Positions 9,185 through 20,923 of a stretch of DNA of 64,000 bases are shown here, piece by piece. Below the pieces are notes generated by a model. It had not been told where the DNA came from. It did no database searches and saw only the letters and a program-made list of their open reading frames with translations. This DNA comes from Marinobacterium sediminicola (GTDB lineage: Bacteria; Pseudomonadota; Gammaproteobacteria; Pseudomonadales; Balneatricaceae). The DNA is taken from assembly GCF_022343685.1 (NCBI RefSeq), contig NZ_CP092123.1:1426001-1490000 (forward strand), written 5' to 3'. The number at the start of each line of letters is the position of its first letter. Position 1 is the stretch's first letter. The translations under genes and the position numbers were made by a program.

Positions 9185-9763
9185 TTAACGAAAACGTCCG
9201 TGATATTCGGGATTCGGTTGCATATCGACTGCGCTGGCCACGCGATTGGTCATATTGTAAAAGCCGGCAATGTTAGCGATGTCCCAGATACCTCTGTCAC
9301 TGAAGCCGACATCCCGCAGGGACTGACGGTCATGCTCGCTGATTTCGGCCGGACTGACAGTCAGCTTGTGAGCAAAGTCCAGCATGGCTCGCTGGCGAGG
9401 TTCAAGCTCGGCAACGCGATAGTTCATCACCATCAGTTCACCCAGCGCCGGATCTTCCGAGTATTCGCGCACGGCAGCGCCATGTGCTGTCAGGCAGTAG
9501 TAGCAGCTGTTCTCTGAAGAGACGACCACTGCGATCATTTCCCGCTCCAAAGGGGTAAGCTCGCTGTCGCCGAACATGAGTTCGTTATAGAAGCGGGTAA
9601 ACACCTCGAACTGGGACAGGTTCTGGCTGTACGCCGTGAGCACATTGGGCACCATACCCAGTTTTTCGTCACACTTGCCGAAGTATTTCTGCACCTCTTC
9701 AGGCAGCTGATGACGCTCGGGGATCGGTAGATCAAGAGCGGTGATATGATCGGGCTGTGACAT
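9185..9763 (-). CDS. AhpD-like peroxidase-related protein
   Basis: 192 residues of the carboxymuconolactone decarboxylase/AhpD superfamily, subgroup annotated as peroxidase-related enzymes. The conserved redox block is SCYYCLTAHGAAV, with the CxxC pair and downstream His, preceded by LTPLEREMIAVVVS. Family members are small all-helical proteins that reduce peroxides or act as thiol-redox partners; the exact substrate is not known. It lies in the liu transcript between liuE (61 bases upstream) and the acyl-CoA ligase, and its leader has AACGATAATAA followed by GGGG. Confidence 0.85.
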   Translation of the reverse strand: MSQPDHITALDLPIPERHQLPEEVQKYFGKCDEKLGMVPNVLTAYSQNLSQFEVFTRFYNELMFGDSELTPLEREMIAVVVSSENSCYYCLTAHGAAVREYSEDPALGELMVMNYRVAELEPRQRAMLDFAHKLTVSPAEISEHDRQSLRDVGFSDRGIWDIANIAGFYNMTNRVASAVDMQPNPEYHGRFR

Positions 9764-9776
9764 CCTTTAATACCCC

Positions 9777-9787
9777 TTATTATCGTT
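9777..9787 (-). promoter_or_regulatory. A-rich leader element before the AhpD-like gene
   Basis: Minus strand AACGATAATAA (complement of 9777-9787) is followed directly by GGGG. It is a less perfect member of the AAYAAYAA series in the branched-chain amino-acid genes. Confidence 0.35.
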
Positions 9788-9824
9788 ATACGGCACGGTT
9801 ATTCAGTATTACTGTCCGTCGTGC

Positions 9825-10732
9825 TCAGCGACCGCACTCGCCAAGCGCCAACGCGACCTTGGAGCCGTTGTGACGGCCCAGCTCGCGTGTGATCCAGTGA
9901 CCGGTGTTGACTACAGCCTGCAGATCGATACCGGTTTCGATTCCAAGCCCCTGCAGCAGGTAAAGCACATCCTCAGTGGCTACATTGCCGGAGGCACCCT
10001 TGGCATAAGGGCAACCACCGAGGCCTGCAGTGGAGCTGTCAATGACTGCGATACCCTCTTCGAGTACGGCGTAAAGGTTTGCCAGCGCCTGACCATAGGT
10101 ATCATGGAAATGAGCGGCCAGTCGATCCATTGAAACCTCCTTGCTCACGACTTCCAGCATTTTTTTGGCTTTCAGTGGTGTGCCAGTACCGATGGTGTCG
10201 CCAAGCGACACCTCATAGCAGCCCATGTCGATCAGTTCGCGGCTGACGGCTGCCACCTGTGCAGGATCAATCTCGCCCTGATAGGGGCAGCCCAGGACGG
10301 TTGAGACATATCCGCGAACTCGGATACCCGCATGCTGGGCCTGTTCGATCAGCGGACGAAAACGTTCCAGACTCTCGGCAATGCTGCAGTTGATGTTCTT
10401 CTGCGTAAAAGCTTCGGAGGCTGCACTGAATACTGCAACCTCGGGTACGTTGGCGGCAATGGCAGCTTCCAGCCCCTTTACGTTGGGGGTCAGCGCCGAA
10501 TAGGTCACACCGCTGCGACGGTTGATGCCGGCCATGACGGCAGCGGCATCTCCCATCTGTGGGACCCACTTGGGCGACACAAAGCTTGCTGCCTCGATAT
10601 GGGGGATACCGGCAGCCGCCAGGCGATCGATCAATGACACCTTGGTTTCGGTGGGGATGATCGGGCCAGGCTCATTCTGCAGGCCGTCACGGGGACCGAC
10701 CTCGACGATACGCACCTGTTGCGGAAATGCCA

Positions 10733-10733
<1 letters not shown>
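9825..10733 (-). CDS. liuE: Hydroxymethylglutaryl-CoA lyase
   Basis: Last step of leucine catabolism: HMG-CoA is cleaved to acetoacetate and acetyl-CoA in the cytoplasm. The 302 residues have the family size. The N-terminal VEVGPRDGLQNEP carries the catalytic Arg and metal-binding Asp of the DRE-TIM metallolyase family, AHFHDTYGQALAN holds the metal-ligand histidines, and GLGGCPYAKGASGNVATEDV contains the signature active-site Cys. Its start overlaps the liuD stop as ATGA (10732-10735 on the minus strand), implying translational coupling. Confidence 0.97.
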
Positions 10734-12727
<1,994 letters not shown>

Positions 12728-12732
12728 GTCTA

Positions 12733-13533
12733 TTATTCCTCGATCCAGTTCGGTGTGCGCTTGCCGAGGAAGGCGCTCAGTCCTTCCTGACCCTCTTCGC
12801 TGACACGGATGTCAGCGATGCGGCGGGCCGTATCATCAATGACCGACTGGTCAATGGTTTTCTGGCTGACGGCAAAGATCAGCTCCTTGGCGGCATTCAT
12901 CGCCTGGGGGCTGTTGCGGCGCAGCAAGGCGATAAAGCGTTTGCAGGCTTCGTCGAGCAGGTCTGCATGCGGGACTACTTCGTGGACCAGACCGGCATCG
13001 GCAGCGACCCTGGCGCTGAAAGGCTCAGCGGTCAGGAAATAACGGCGTGACAGGCGCTCACCAATGGCACGGACCACATAGGGGCTGATCACCGCCGGTA
13101 TCAGGCCAATTTTGACTTCGCTGAGGCAGAACTGGCTCTGCTCGGTTGCAATGACAATATCGCAGCAGGCCGCGAGGCCGACAGCACCGCCATAGGCGGC
13201 GCCCTGAACAAGGCCAATCGTCGGTTTGCTGTGGTTGTTCAGTACTTCCATCAGCCGGGCAAGCTGGCCGGCATCTTCGAGGTTCTCCTGATGGCTGTTC
13301 TGAGCCATCCGCTTCATCCAGCCCAGGTCAGCACCAGCAGAGAAATTACGGCCATTGGATCGCAACACCAGTACGCGTACGTCAGGATTGCGGTCAGTGG
13401 CTTCAAGGGCCTCGATCAGTGCTGCAATAATGGTGTCGTCAAAGGCGTTATGCACCTCAGGCCGATTCAGTGTCAGAGTCGCAACGCCCTCGGCGGAGAC
13501 CTCCAGCAGCACGGTGTTATTGTTATTATCCAT
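12733..13533 (-). CDS. liuC: Methylglutaconyl-CoA hydratase (crotonase family)
   Basis: 266 residues; hydrates 3-methylglutaconyl-CoA to HMG-CoA. The crotonase oxyanion-hole segments are SNGRNFSAGADLGWM and GLVQGAAYGGAVGLAACCD, followed by EVKIGLIPAVISPYV. Function is assigned from its place between liuB and liuD. An odd point is the N-terminus MDNNNNTV: four consecutive Asn codons whose DNA (AATAACAATAAC) is the same A-rich element found upstream of neighbouring genes, here inside the first codons. Confidence 0.93.
   Translation of the reverse strand: MDNNNNTVLLEVSAEGVATLTLNRPEVHNAFDDTIIAALIEALEATDRNPDVRVLVLRSNGRNFSAGADLGWMKRMAQNSHQENLEDAGQLARLMEVLNNHSKPTIGLVQGAAYGGAVGLAACCDIVIATEQSQFCLSEVKIGLIPAVISPYVVRAIGERLSRRYFLTAEPFSARVAADAGLVHEVVPHADLLDEACKRFIALLRRNSPQAMNAAKELIFAVSQKTIDQSVIDDTARRIADIRVSEEGQEGLSAFLGKRTPNWIEE
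13517..13527 (-). promoter_or_regulatory. AATAACAATAA element within first codons of liuC
   Basis: Complement of 13517-13527 reads AATAACAATAA, spanning codons 3-6 and about 6 bases inside the start codon. This position would let an Hfq-type A-rich binder interfere with initiation. Identical 11-mers are in the leaders of liuA and the liv substrate-binding protein gene. Confidence 0.55.
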
Positions 13534-13558
13534 AGCGCTATCCTATTAAACCTCGGTC

Positions 13559-15169
<1,611 letters not shown>

Positions 15170-15220
15170 CGAAGGCTCCTCGCTGCACCGGGCAGCCACA
15201 GACTACCCGGGAACGTTTGA

Positions 15221-15235
15221 TTATTCTTATTTGTT
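15221..15235 (-). promoter_or_regulatory. A-rich element at liuA stop / liuB leader
   Basis: Minus strand AACAAATAAGAATAA (complement of 15221-15235) spans the liuA stop codon, about 52 bases before the liuB start. It is degenerate relative to AAYAAYAA and is listed as a weak member of the series. Confidence 0.3.
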
Positions 15236-16393
15236 GAGGAACAGCTCGCGGCCGATCAGCATGCGACGGATTTCGGATGTACCGGCACCGATCTCGTAAA
15301 GTTTGGCGTCACGCAGAAGGCGCCCCGTCGGGAATTCGTTAATGTAGCCGTTGCCACCGAGCAGCTGAATTGCGTCGAGCGCGACCTTGGTGGCCATCTC
15401 GGCAGAGTAGAGGATAGCCCCGGCAGCATCCTTGCGGGTGGTTTCACCGCGGTCTGCAGCCTGTGCAACCATATACACGTAGGACTTGGCGGCATTCATC
15501 TGGGTGTACATGTCGGCGATCTTGCCCTGTACCAGTTCGAACTCACCGATAGACTGCCCGAACTGCTTGCGGTCACGGATATAGGGTACAACGATATCCA
15601 TCGCGGCCTGCATGATGCCCAGCGGACCACCTGAGAGTACCAGGCGCTCATAATCAAGGCCGCTCATCAGCACCTTAACGCCACCGTTCAGTTCACCCAG
15701 GATATTTTCCTTGGGCACCTTGGCGTCCTGGAAGACCAGCTCGCAAGTGTTCGAGCCGCGCATGCCCAGCTTGTCCAGTTTCTGGGCCTGGGTGAAGCCT
15801 TCCGTCTCACGCTCAACGATGAAAGCGGTGATGCCTTTAGGGCCCGCAGCAGGATCGGTTTTGGCATAGATGACATAGACGTTGGCATCCGGACCGTTGG
15901 TGATCCACATCTTGTTGCCGTTCAGAACGTAGTGATCACCAGCGTCGCGGGCGGTCAGTTTCATGGAGACAACATCGGAACCAGCATTGGGCTCGGACAT
16001 GGCCAGAGCGCCGATATGCTCGCCGCTGATCAGCTTGGGCAGGTACTTGGCACGCTGTTCATCATTGCCGTTACGGTGAATCTGGTTGACGCACAGGTTG
16101 GAGTGGGCGCCGTAGGACAGGCCAACGGAGGCCGAAGCTCGGCTGATCTCTTCCATTGCGATGACATGAGCCAGGTAACCCATTTCAACACCGCCCCATT
16201 GCTCCTTGACGGTGATGCCCAGAAGGCCCATATCACCAAACTTGCGCCAGAGGTCATTGGGGAAGGCATTTTCCTGGTCGATCGCTTCCGCACGGGGGGC
16301 GATCTCCTGGGCTGCAAAACTGTTGACCTGCTCACGCAGCATATCGAGAGTATCGCCCAGTCCAAAGTTCAGTTCAGAGTATGCAGAGATCAT
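15227..16393 (-). CDS. liuA: Isovaleryl-CoA dehydrogenase
   Basis: 388-residue FAD-dependent acyl-CoA dehydrogenase that oxidises isovaleryl-CoA to 3-methylcrotonyl-CoA, passing electrons to ETF. It has the conserved [17 protein letters not shown] (flavin/substrate contact), [18 protein letters not shown], and C-terminal [25 protein letters not shown]. The catalytic base of the isovaleryl branch is an internal Glu in [14 protein letters not shown] rather than the C-terminal position, where this protein has Gly-Ala-Gly; this matches isovaleryl-CoA dehydrogenase. It is the first enzyme gene after liuR. The leader has AATAACAATAAAGGTGG, joining the A-rich element to the Shine-Dalgarno. Confidence 0.97.
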   Translation of the reverse strand: MISAYSELNFGLGDTLDMLREQVNSFAAQEIAPRAEAIDQENAFPNDLWRKFGDMGLLGITVKEQWGGVEMGYLAHVIAMEEISRASASVGLSYGAHSNLCVNQIHRNGNDEQRAKYLPKLISGEHIGALAMSEPNAGSDVVSMKLTARDAGDHYVLNGNKMWITNGPDANVYVIYAKTDPAAGPKGITAFIVERETEGFTQAQKLDKLGMRGSNTCELVFQDAKVPKENILGELNGGVKVLMSGLDYERLVLSGGPLGIMQAAMDIVVPYIRDRKQFGQSIGEFELVQGKIADMYTQMNAAKSYVYMVAQAADRGETTRKDAAGAILYSAEMATKVALDAIQLLGGNGYINEFPTGRLLRDAKLYEIGAGTSEIRRMLIGRELFLNK

Positions 16394-16404
16394 CTAATCC
16401 ACCT

Positions 16405-16415
16405 TTATTGTTATT
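16405..16415 (-). promoter_or_regulatory. AATAACAATAA element abutting the liuA ribosome binding site
   Basis: Minus strand AATAACAATAA (complement of 16405-16415) runs straight into AGGTGG, 12 bases before the liuA ATG. It has the layout of Pseudomonas Hfq/Crc targets, in which an AAYAAYAA element is beside the Shine-Dalgarno. Function here is inferred. Confidence 0.6.
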
Positions 16416-16435
16416 GAGCCGATGGCCGTGGAGGC

Positions 16436-16837
16436 TTATTCGACAGTCGTCTTTTTCTGTTCCAGTTCTTTCAATGCATCGAGGCAACGTGCCTCGGCGT
16501 TGTCCAGTTCCAGCTGAATCATGGCGATATCATTTAGCTGCTGCTCAAGTTCGGCACGTTTGCCGCTGATTGTTTTCAAGAGCAGGTACAGCTGTTTTTC
16601 GCTACCGCTCAGGGTTTCGTCCCAGAGGTCAAACAGTTCCTTTGTTTCAGCCAGTGAAAACCCCAGGCGCTTGCCACGCAAAATCAGCTTCAACCGGACC
16701 CGATCCTTGCTGCTGTAGATTCGGGTCTGGCCCCGTCTGGACGGATGCAGCAGGCCCTGGTCTTCATAGAAGCGAATGCTTCGGGTTGTCACATCAAACT
16801 CGGAGGAGAGTTCGCTGATTGAATAGGTCTTGCTCAT
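16436..16837 (-). CDS. liuR: MerR-family regulator of leucine catabolism (LiuR)
   Basis: 133 residues from ATG 16837 (MSKTYSISEL); the frame also allows ATG 16858, adding seven residues. Neither start has a good ribosome binding site. The N-terminal MerR winged helix (SISELSSEFDVTTRSIRFYEDQGLLHPSRRGQTRIYS) is followed by a long dimerisation coiled coil to residue ~120; there is no metal-binding Cys cluster. In gammaproteobacteria LiuR controls branched-chain amino-acid and fatty-acid catabolism. The position at the head of liuABCDE and a textbook palindrome immediately upstream support the name. Confidence 0.93.
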   Translation of the reverse strand: MSKTYSISELSSEFDVTTRSIRFYEDQGLLHPSRRGQTRIYSSKDRVRLKLILRGKRLGFSLAETKELFDLWDETLSGSEKQLYLLLKTISGKRAELEQQLNDIAMIQLELDNAEARCLDALKELEQKKTTVE

Positions 16838-16890
16838 CTGTTGCTGCAGTCCTGTCATGTCTTCAGTATTAGTACCGAGGCTAAATGAAG

Positions 16891-16906
16891 TTTACGTTAA
16901 CGTAAA
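16891..16906. promoter_or_regulatory. LiuR-type operator between liuR and liv operons
   Basis: TTTACGTTAACGTAAA is a perfect 16-bp palindrome that fits the LiuR consensus as I recall it from comparative genomics. It is 54 bases before the liuR start at 16837 and 235 bases before the livG ATG, so it may serve both directions. One-mismatch copy before mmsA at 25488-25503. Confidence 0.85.
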
Positions 16907-17117
16907 GGTCCGCTTGCTCTTTTTTTGTGCGTTCATAAAAAGTTAAAAAATACATAAAGCATTGAAAATGTTGAGTTATATGCCGATTTTTTGGGTTGAG
17001 AGGCAGGATGTTTAGACTAAAGTAGTAATTGTATTCCCCTAAGGTAAATTGCTAGTTTTCGTTCATGCCTTATTTGAAGGTAATAATTCGACGCCAAGTG
17101 CGAAAAGCCAGCATAAA

Positions 17118-17125
17118 AACAACAA
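17118..17125 (+). promoter_or_regulatory. AACAACAA element beside livG ribosome binding site
   Basis: The leader reads AAAAACAACAAGAGG (17115-17129), the A-rich element fused to the Shine-Dalgarno. As I recall it, this closely resembles the arrangement in the Pseudomonas amiE Hfq/Crc target. Functional assignment is inference. Confidence 0.6.
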
Positions 17126-17141
17126 GAGGCTTGGTTTACAC

Positions 17142-17963
17142 ATGAGTGCAGACTATGTTCTCGAAACCCGTAACCTTGTAAAAGCGTTCAAGGGTTTCAC
17201 CGCGGTCGACGATGTTAACCTCCAGGTTACTCGCGGCCATATACATGCCCTGATCGGTCCCAACGGGGCCGGCAAGACGACGGTATTCAACCTGTTGACC
17301 AAGTTCCTGACGCCGACTGAGGGTCAGATTCTGTTCAACGGTCGTGATATTACCGCCATGAAGCCTGCCGCTATCGCTCGTGCCGGTGTGGTCCGTTCCT
17401 TTCAGATCTCTGCTGTCTTTCCGCACCTGACAGTGCTGGAGAATGTCCGCATAGCATTGCAGCGTAAAGAGGGTAACAGTTTCCATTTCTGGCGCCCGCA
17501 ATCTGTTCTGAACAAGCTTAATGACCGTGCCATCGAATTGCTTGATTCGGTGGGGCTGGCTGAGTTTGCTGACGCGCAGACTGTTGACCTTTCATATGGT
17601 CGCAAGCGTGCACTGGAGATTGCCACTACCCTGGCTTTGGAGCCTGAGTTGATGTTGCTCGACGAGCCAACCCAGGGAATGGGGCATGAGGATGTGGGGC
17701 TGGTAGCCGATCTGATCAAAAAGGTATCTGAAGGTCGGACCATTCTGATGGTGGAGCATAACCTCCATGTGGTGTCCAAGCTTGCTGACCGGATTACGGT
17801 TCTACAGCGTGGAGCCATCCTGACGGAGGGTGATTACGCCACTGTATCGGCTGACCCGCGCGTACGTGAAGCCTATATGGGTACTGCGGCCAGCGAGGAG
17901 CAGGACAGGATGAATGCCGAAGCAGCTGCTGAAGCTGCTCGAAAGGAGGGGGTAGAGGCATGA
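17142..17963 (+). CDS. livG: Branched-chain amino-acid ABC transporter ATPase (LivG-type)
   Basis: 273 residues. Walker A is GPNGAGKTT, the Q-loop is near SFQISAVFPHLTVLENV, the signature is the unusual LSYGRKRALEIA, and Walker B is LMLLDEPTQGMGHED. One of two ATPases driving import through LivH/LivM. The start at 17142 (MSADYVLETRNL) is preferred: upstream in-frame codons have no family counterpart and AACAACAAGAGG precedes it. An acidic, Ala-rich tail (about 20 residues) extends beyond the usual end. It overlaps livF by ATGA. Confidence 0.93.
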   Translation: MSADYVLETRNLVKAFKGFTAVDDVNLQVTRGHIHALIGPNGAGKTTVFNLLTKFLTPTEGQILFNGRDITAMKPAAIARAGVVRSFQISAVFPHLTVLENVRIALQRKEGNSFHFWRPQSVLNKLNDRAIELLDSVGLAEFADAQTVDLSYGRKRALEIATTLALEPELMLLDEPTQGMGHEDVGLVADLIKKVSEGRTILMVEHNLHVVSKLADRITVLQRGAILTEGDYATVSADPRVREAYMGTAASEEQDRMNAEAAAEAARKEGVEA

Positions 17964-18670
17964 GCAATCATCGCGAAAAGCTGCGCATTGCGGACCTGCA
18001 TGCTTTCTATGGTGAGTCCCATATCCTCCATGGCATTGACATGAACGTGATGCAGGGTGAGTTGGTGACGTTGCTGGGACGTAACGGTGCAGGCCGTTCC
18101 ACCACGCTGCGCGCGATCATGAACATGGTGGGCCGCCGTTCAGGCTCCATCAATATCAATGGTAACGAAACCATTGGCATGCCGGCTCACAAAATTGCGC
18201 ATCTGGGGCTGGGTTACTGCCCCGAAGAACGCGGCATTTTCTCCAGTCTCAACGTAGAAGAAAACCTGTTGTTGCCTCCCTCGGTGCGTTCCGACGGCAT
18301 GAGTGTGGAGGAACTGTATGAAATGTTCCCCAACCTCTATGAGCGCCGTTACAGCCAGGGAACACGGCTGTCCGGTGGTGAACAACAGATGCTGGCGCTG
18401 GCGCGAATTCTGCGCTCGGGTGCCAATATTCTGCTGCTGGATGAGATTACCGAAGGCCTGGCTCCGGTTATCGTGCAGAAGCTGGGCGAGGTTCTGGTCA
18501 AGCTGAAGGAGCGTGGCTTGACCATCCTGCTGGTGGAGCAGAACTTCCGTTTTGCTGCCCCCATCGCTGACCGTCATTACGTCATGGAACACGGTCATAT
18601 CGTCGAGGAGATTCATGCTCACGAGCTTGAAGCCAAGACGGAGCTCCTGAATACCTATCTGGGCGTCTGA
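17960..18670 (+). CDS. livF: Branched-chain amino-acid ABC transporter ATPase (LivF-type), Walker-A Arg
   Basis: 236 residues, second ATPase of the importer. The Walker A reads GRNGAGRSTT: the normally invariant Lys is Arg (codon CGT). The rest is intact, with signature LSGGEQQMLALAR, Walker B ILLLDEITEGLAP and H-loop LLVEQNFRFA. Arg at this position is, to my knowledge, seen in some LivF-like proteins, so the gene is probably functional, with LivG supplying a canonical site. Start and livG stop overlap as ATGA. Confidence 0.92.
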   Translation: MSNHREKLRIADLHAFYGESHILHGIDMNVMQGELVTLLGRNGAGRSTTLRAIMNMVGRRSGSININGNETIGMPAHKIAHLGLGYCPEERGIFSSLNVEENLLLPPSVRSDGMSVEELYEMFPNLYERRYSQGTRLSGGEQQMLALARILRSGANILLLDEITEGLAPVIVQKLGEVLVKLKERGLTILLVEQNFRFAAPIADRHYVMEHGHIVEEIHAHELEAKTELLNTYLGV

Positions 18671-18683
18671 CGTCCGTGTGAGA

Positions 18684-18694
18684 AATAACAATAA
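18684..18694 (+). promoter_or_regulatory. AATAACAATAA element before the liv substrate-binding gene
   Basis: AATAACAATAA (within AAATAACAATAAAAA, 18683-18697) lies 11 bases before AGGAG and 20 before the start codon. The 11-mer is identical to those at liuA and liuC. Confidence 0.55.
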
Positions 18695-18714
18695 AAATGC
18701 TCGACAGGAGAGTA

Positions 18715-19917
18715 ATGATGAAAATGATGAAAAAAACCCTGCTGGCTGCTTCCGTTGCTGCGTTCGCATCTACTGCTGCTATGGCCAACGTCACTGATGG
18801 CAAGGTCAAGATCGGTGTACTGGCAGACATGGGTGGTACCTACGCTGATGTCTGTGGCCCTGGCTGTGTGACTGCGATCGAAATGGCAGTTGAGGACTTC
18901 GGCGGCACGGTTCTTGGTGCGCCGATCGAAGTTGTCAGCGCCGACGATCAGCTGAAGCCGGACGTTGGTTCTGCCATCGTGCGAAAGTGGATCGAAGATG
19001 AGCAGGTTGATGCTGTGGGCGGCCTTGTGTCTTCAGCGGTCACCGGTGCAGCAACCAAGGTGCTGACCGATGCCAAGAAGATCGCACTGATCTCCACTTC
19101 AGCCTCTAACGCCTTCACCACCAAAGCCTGCTCACCCTACAACGTTCACTGGACTTATAACGTTGTGGCACTGGCCAATGGTACCGTGAAGCCGATGGTT
19201 GAAGCCGGCAAGAAAAAGTGGTTCTTCATTACCGCTGATTACGCCTTCGGCCACGCGCTGGAAGGTGTGGCATCCAAGGTGATCAACGAGAACGGCGGTG
19301 AAGTAGTGGGCGCTGCTCGTGCTCCGCTGGGTACCACTGACTTCTCCTCCTACATCCTGCAGGCACAGTCTTCCGGTGCTGATGTGGTTGCTCTGGCTAA
19401 CGCCGGTAACGACACCGTTAACTCCCTCAAAGCTGCATCCGAGTTCGGTCTGACTCAGATGATGGACGTAGCCGGTCTGCTGGTATTCACTCCGAATGCT
19501 CAGGCAATGGACCCGAACGTTGCGGGTGGCATGCGTACAACCACTGGTTTCTATTGGGATCTGGATGATCAGACTCGCGAGTGGAGCAAGCGCTTCATGG
19601 AGCGTCACGGGGCTATCCCGGCAATGGGCCATGCGGGTGCGTACTCCATGACCATGCACTACCTGAAGGCGATCGAAGCTGCTGGTACGGATGAGTCCGA
19701 TGCCGTTATGAAGAAGATGAAGGAAATGAAGCCGGATGACTTCTTCGCTCGTAACGCCACCCTGCGTGCCGACGGCCGTATGGTCCACGACATGTACTAC
19801 GTCGAGATCAAAAAGCCTGAAGAGCGTCGTGACAGCAATGACATCTTCAAGGTTGTCAGCGTGATTCCGGGCGACCAGGCGTTCGCGCCAATGCTGCCTG
19901 AGTGCGACTTCAAATAA
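18715..19917 (+). CDS. Branched-chain amino-acid periplasmic substrate-binding protein
   Basis: 400 residues; high-affinity periplasmic receptor for the importer. A Sec signal peptide (MMKMMKKTLLAASVAAFAST with AAMA cleavage before Asn25) is followed by a type I periplasmic fold beginning VKIGVLADMGGTYADV. A Cys pair in DVCGPGCVT suggests a disulfide. ATG 18715 is used; ATG 18718 has better spacing to AGGAG (18706-18710), so the true start may be one codon later. LivJ/LivK-like by context; whether it takes leucine only or all three amino acids is unknown. It is flanked by A-rich elements and followed by an intercistronic hairpin, consistent with excess expression over the membrane genes. Confidence 0.92.
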   Translation: MMKMMKKTLLAASVAAFASTAAMANVTDGKVKIGVLADMGGTYADVCGPGCVTAIEMAVEDFGGTVLGAPIEVVSADDQLKPDVGSAIVRKWIEDEQVDAVGGLVSSAVTGAATKVLTDAKKIALISTSASNAFTTKACSPYNVHWTYNVVALANGTVKPMVEAGKKKWFFITADYAFGHALEGVASKVINENGGEVVGAARAPLGTTDFSSYILQAQSSGADVVALANAGNDTVNSLKAASEFGLTQMMDVAGLLVFTPNAQAMDPNVAGGMRTTTGFYWDLDDQTREWSKRFMERHGAIPAMGHAGAYSMTMHYLKAIEAAGTDESDAVMKKMKEMKPDDFFARNATLRADGRMVHDMYYVEIKKPEERRDSNDIFKVVSVIPGDQAFAPMLPECDFK

Positions 19918-19923
19918 CAATAA
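19913..19923 (+). promoter_or_regulatory. AATAACAATAA element at the end of the liv binding-protein gene
   Basis: The same 11-mer overlaps the binding-protein stop codon (TAA at 19915-19917). It is 103 bases before livH, so less clearly an initiation element than the others. Confidence 0.35.
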
Positions 19924-19946
19924 GAGTTAAACCGCTTTAAATAGCC

Positions 19947-19973
19947 CGCTGCTGCCGGTTTTCGGCAGCGGTG
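19947..19973 (+). other. Intercistronic hairpin between binding protein and livH
   Basis: GCTGCCG (19951-19957) pairs with CGGCAGC (19963-19969), extendable with two wobble pairs to 19947-19973. No T-run follows, so it is not a terminator. It probably protects the upstream mRNA from 3' decay, favouring binding-protein production. Confidence 0.6.
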
Positions 19974-20025
19974 CGGCCAAATTCTGCCATAAGATGGCAT
20001 AAAGCGGCGTGAACGGGACAAGGCT

Positions 20026-20913
20026 ATGGCGACTTTTCTTGGTATCAATCTCTTCGGTCTGTTTGGCCAGCTGCTGGTTGGACTCATTAACGGATCTTTT
20101 TACGCGCTGCTCAGTTTGGGCTTGGCGATCATCTTCGGTCTGCTGAAGATCATCAACTTTGCGCAGGGCGCCATGTACATGCTGGGGGCTTTTGCGGCCT
20201 GGCTGGCATTGCAGTATATAGGCATTAACTATTGGGCCGCGTTGGTCGTCGTACCACTGGCTGTTGGTTTTGTCGGCGTAATGATGGAACGGTTCCTCAT
20301 TCGTCCGATTGCCAACGAAGATCACCTGTACAGCCTGTTGCTTACCTTCGGCCTCGCGCTGATGATCCAGGGTGTATTCACTCATCTTTATGGTTCTTCA
20401 GGTCAGTCCTATGCGATTCCTGAAGAGCTGCGTGGCGGCACAAAGCTGCCCTTCATGTACCTGCCTGACTACCGTGCCTGGATTATCGTGGCTTCAGTCG
20501 TCGTGTGTGGTCTGACCTGGTGGATGATCGAGAAAACCAAACTGGGCGCTTATCTGCGTGCCGGTACTGAAAATCCCCAGCTGATGCAGGCGTTCGGCAT
20601 CAACGTGCCGCTGATTGTAACCCTGACCTTCGGTTTCGGTGTCGGCTTGGCAGGTTTGGCGGGTGTTCTGGCTGCACCTATCTATTCAGTGTCACCTGAC
20701 ATGGGCTCCAACCTTCTGATCGTGGTTTTCGCCATCGTTGTTATCGGTGGTATGGGCTCAATCGGTGGCGCCATCCTGACGGGTCTGGGTATGGGGATCA
20801 TCGAAGGTCTTACCAAGTATTTCTACCCGGAAGCCTCCAATACGGTGATCTTCCTGGTGATGGTTATTGTTCTGCTGCTCAAGCCGGCAGGTCTGTTCGG
20901 CAAGGAAGCCTGA
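20026..20913 (+). CDS. livH: Branched-chain amino-acid ABC transporter permease (LivH-type)
   Basis: 295-residue inner-membrane permease with about eight hydrophobic segments. It starts with the LivH-like LLVGLINGSFYALLSLGLAIIFGLLKIINFAQGAMYMLGAF and ends with the coupling region GAILTGLGMGIIEGL. It forms the heteromeric channel with LivM. It follows the binding-protein gene after 108 bases that hold a hairpin; livM begins 10 bases downstream. Confidence 0.94.
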   Translation: MATFLGINLFGLFGQLLVGLINGSFYALLSLGLAIIFGLLKIINFAQGAMYMLGAFAAWLALQYIGINYWAALVVVPLAVGFVGVMMERFLIRPIANEDHLYSLLLTFGLALMIQGVFTHLYGSSGQSYAIPEELRGGTKLPFMYLPDYRAWIIVASVVVCGLTWWMIEKTKLGAYLRAGTENPQLMQAFGINVPLIVTLTFGFGVGLAGLAGVLAAPIYSVSPDMGSNLLIVVFAIVVIGGMGSIGGAILTGLGMGIIEGLTKYFYPEASNTVIFLVMVIVLLLKPAGLFGKEA

Positions 20914-20923
20914 GGGGGACATT

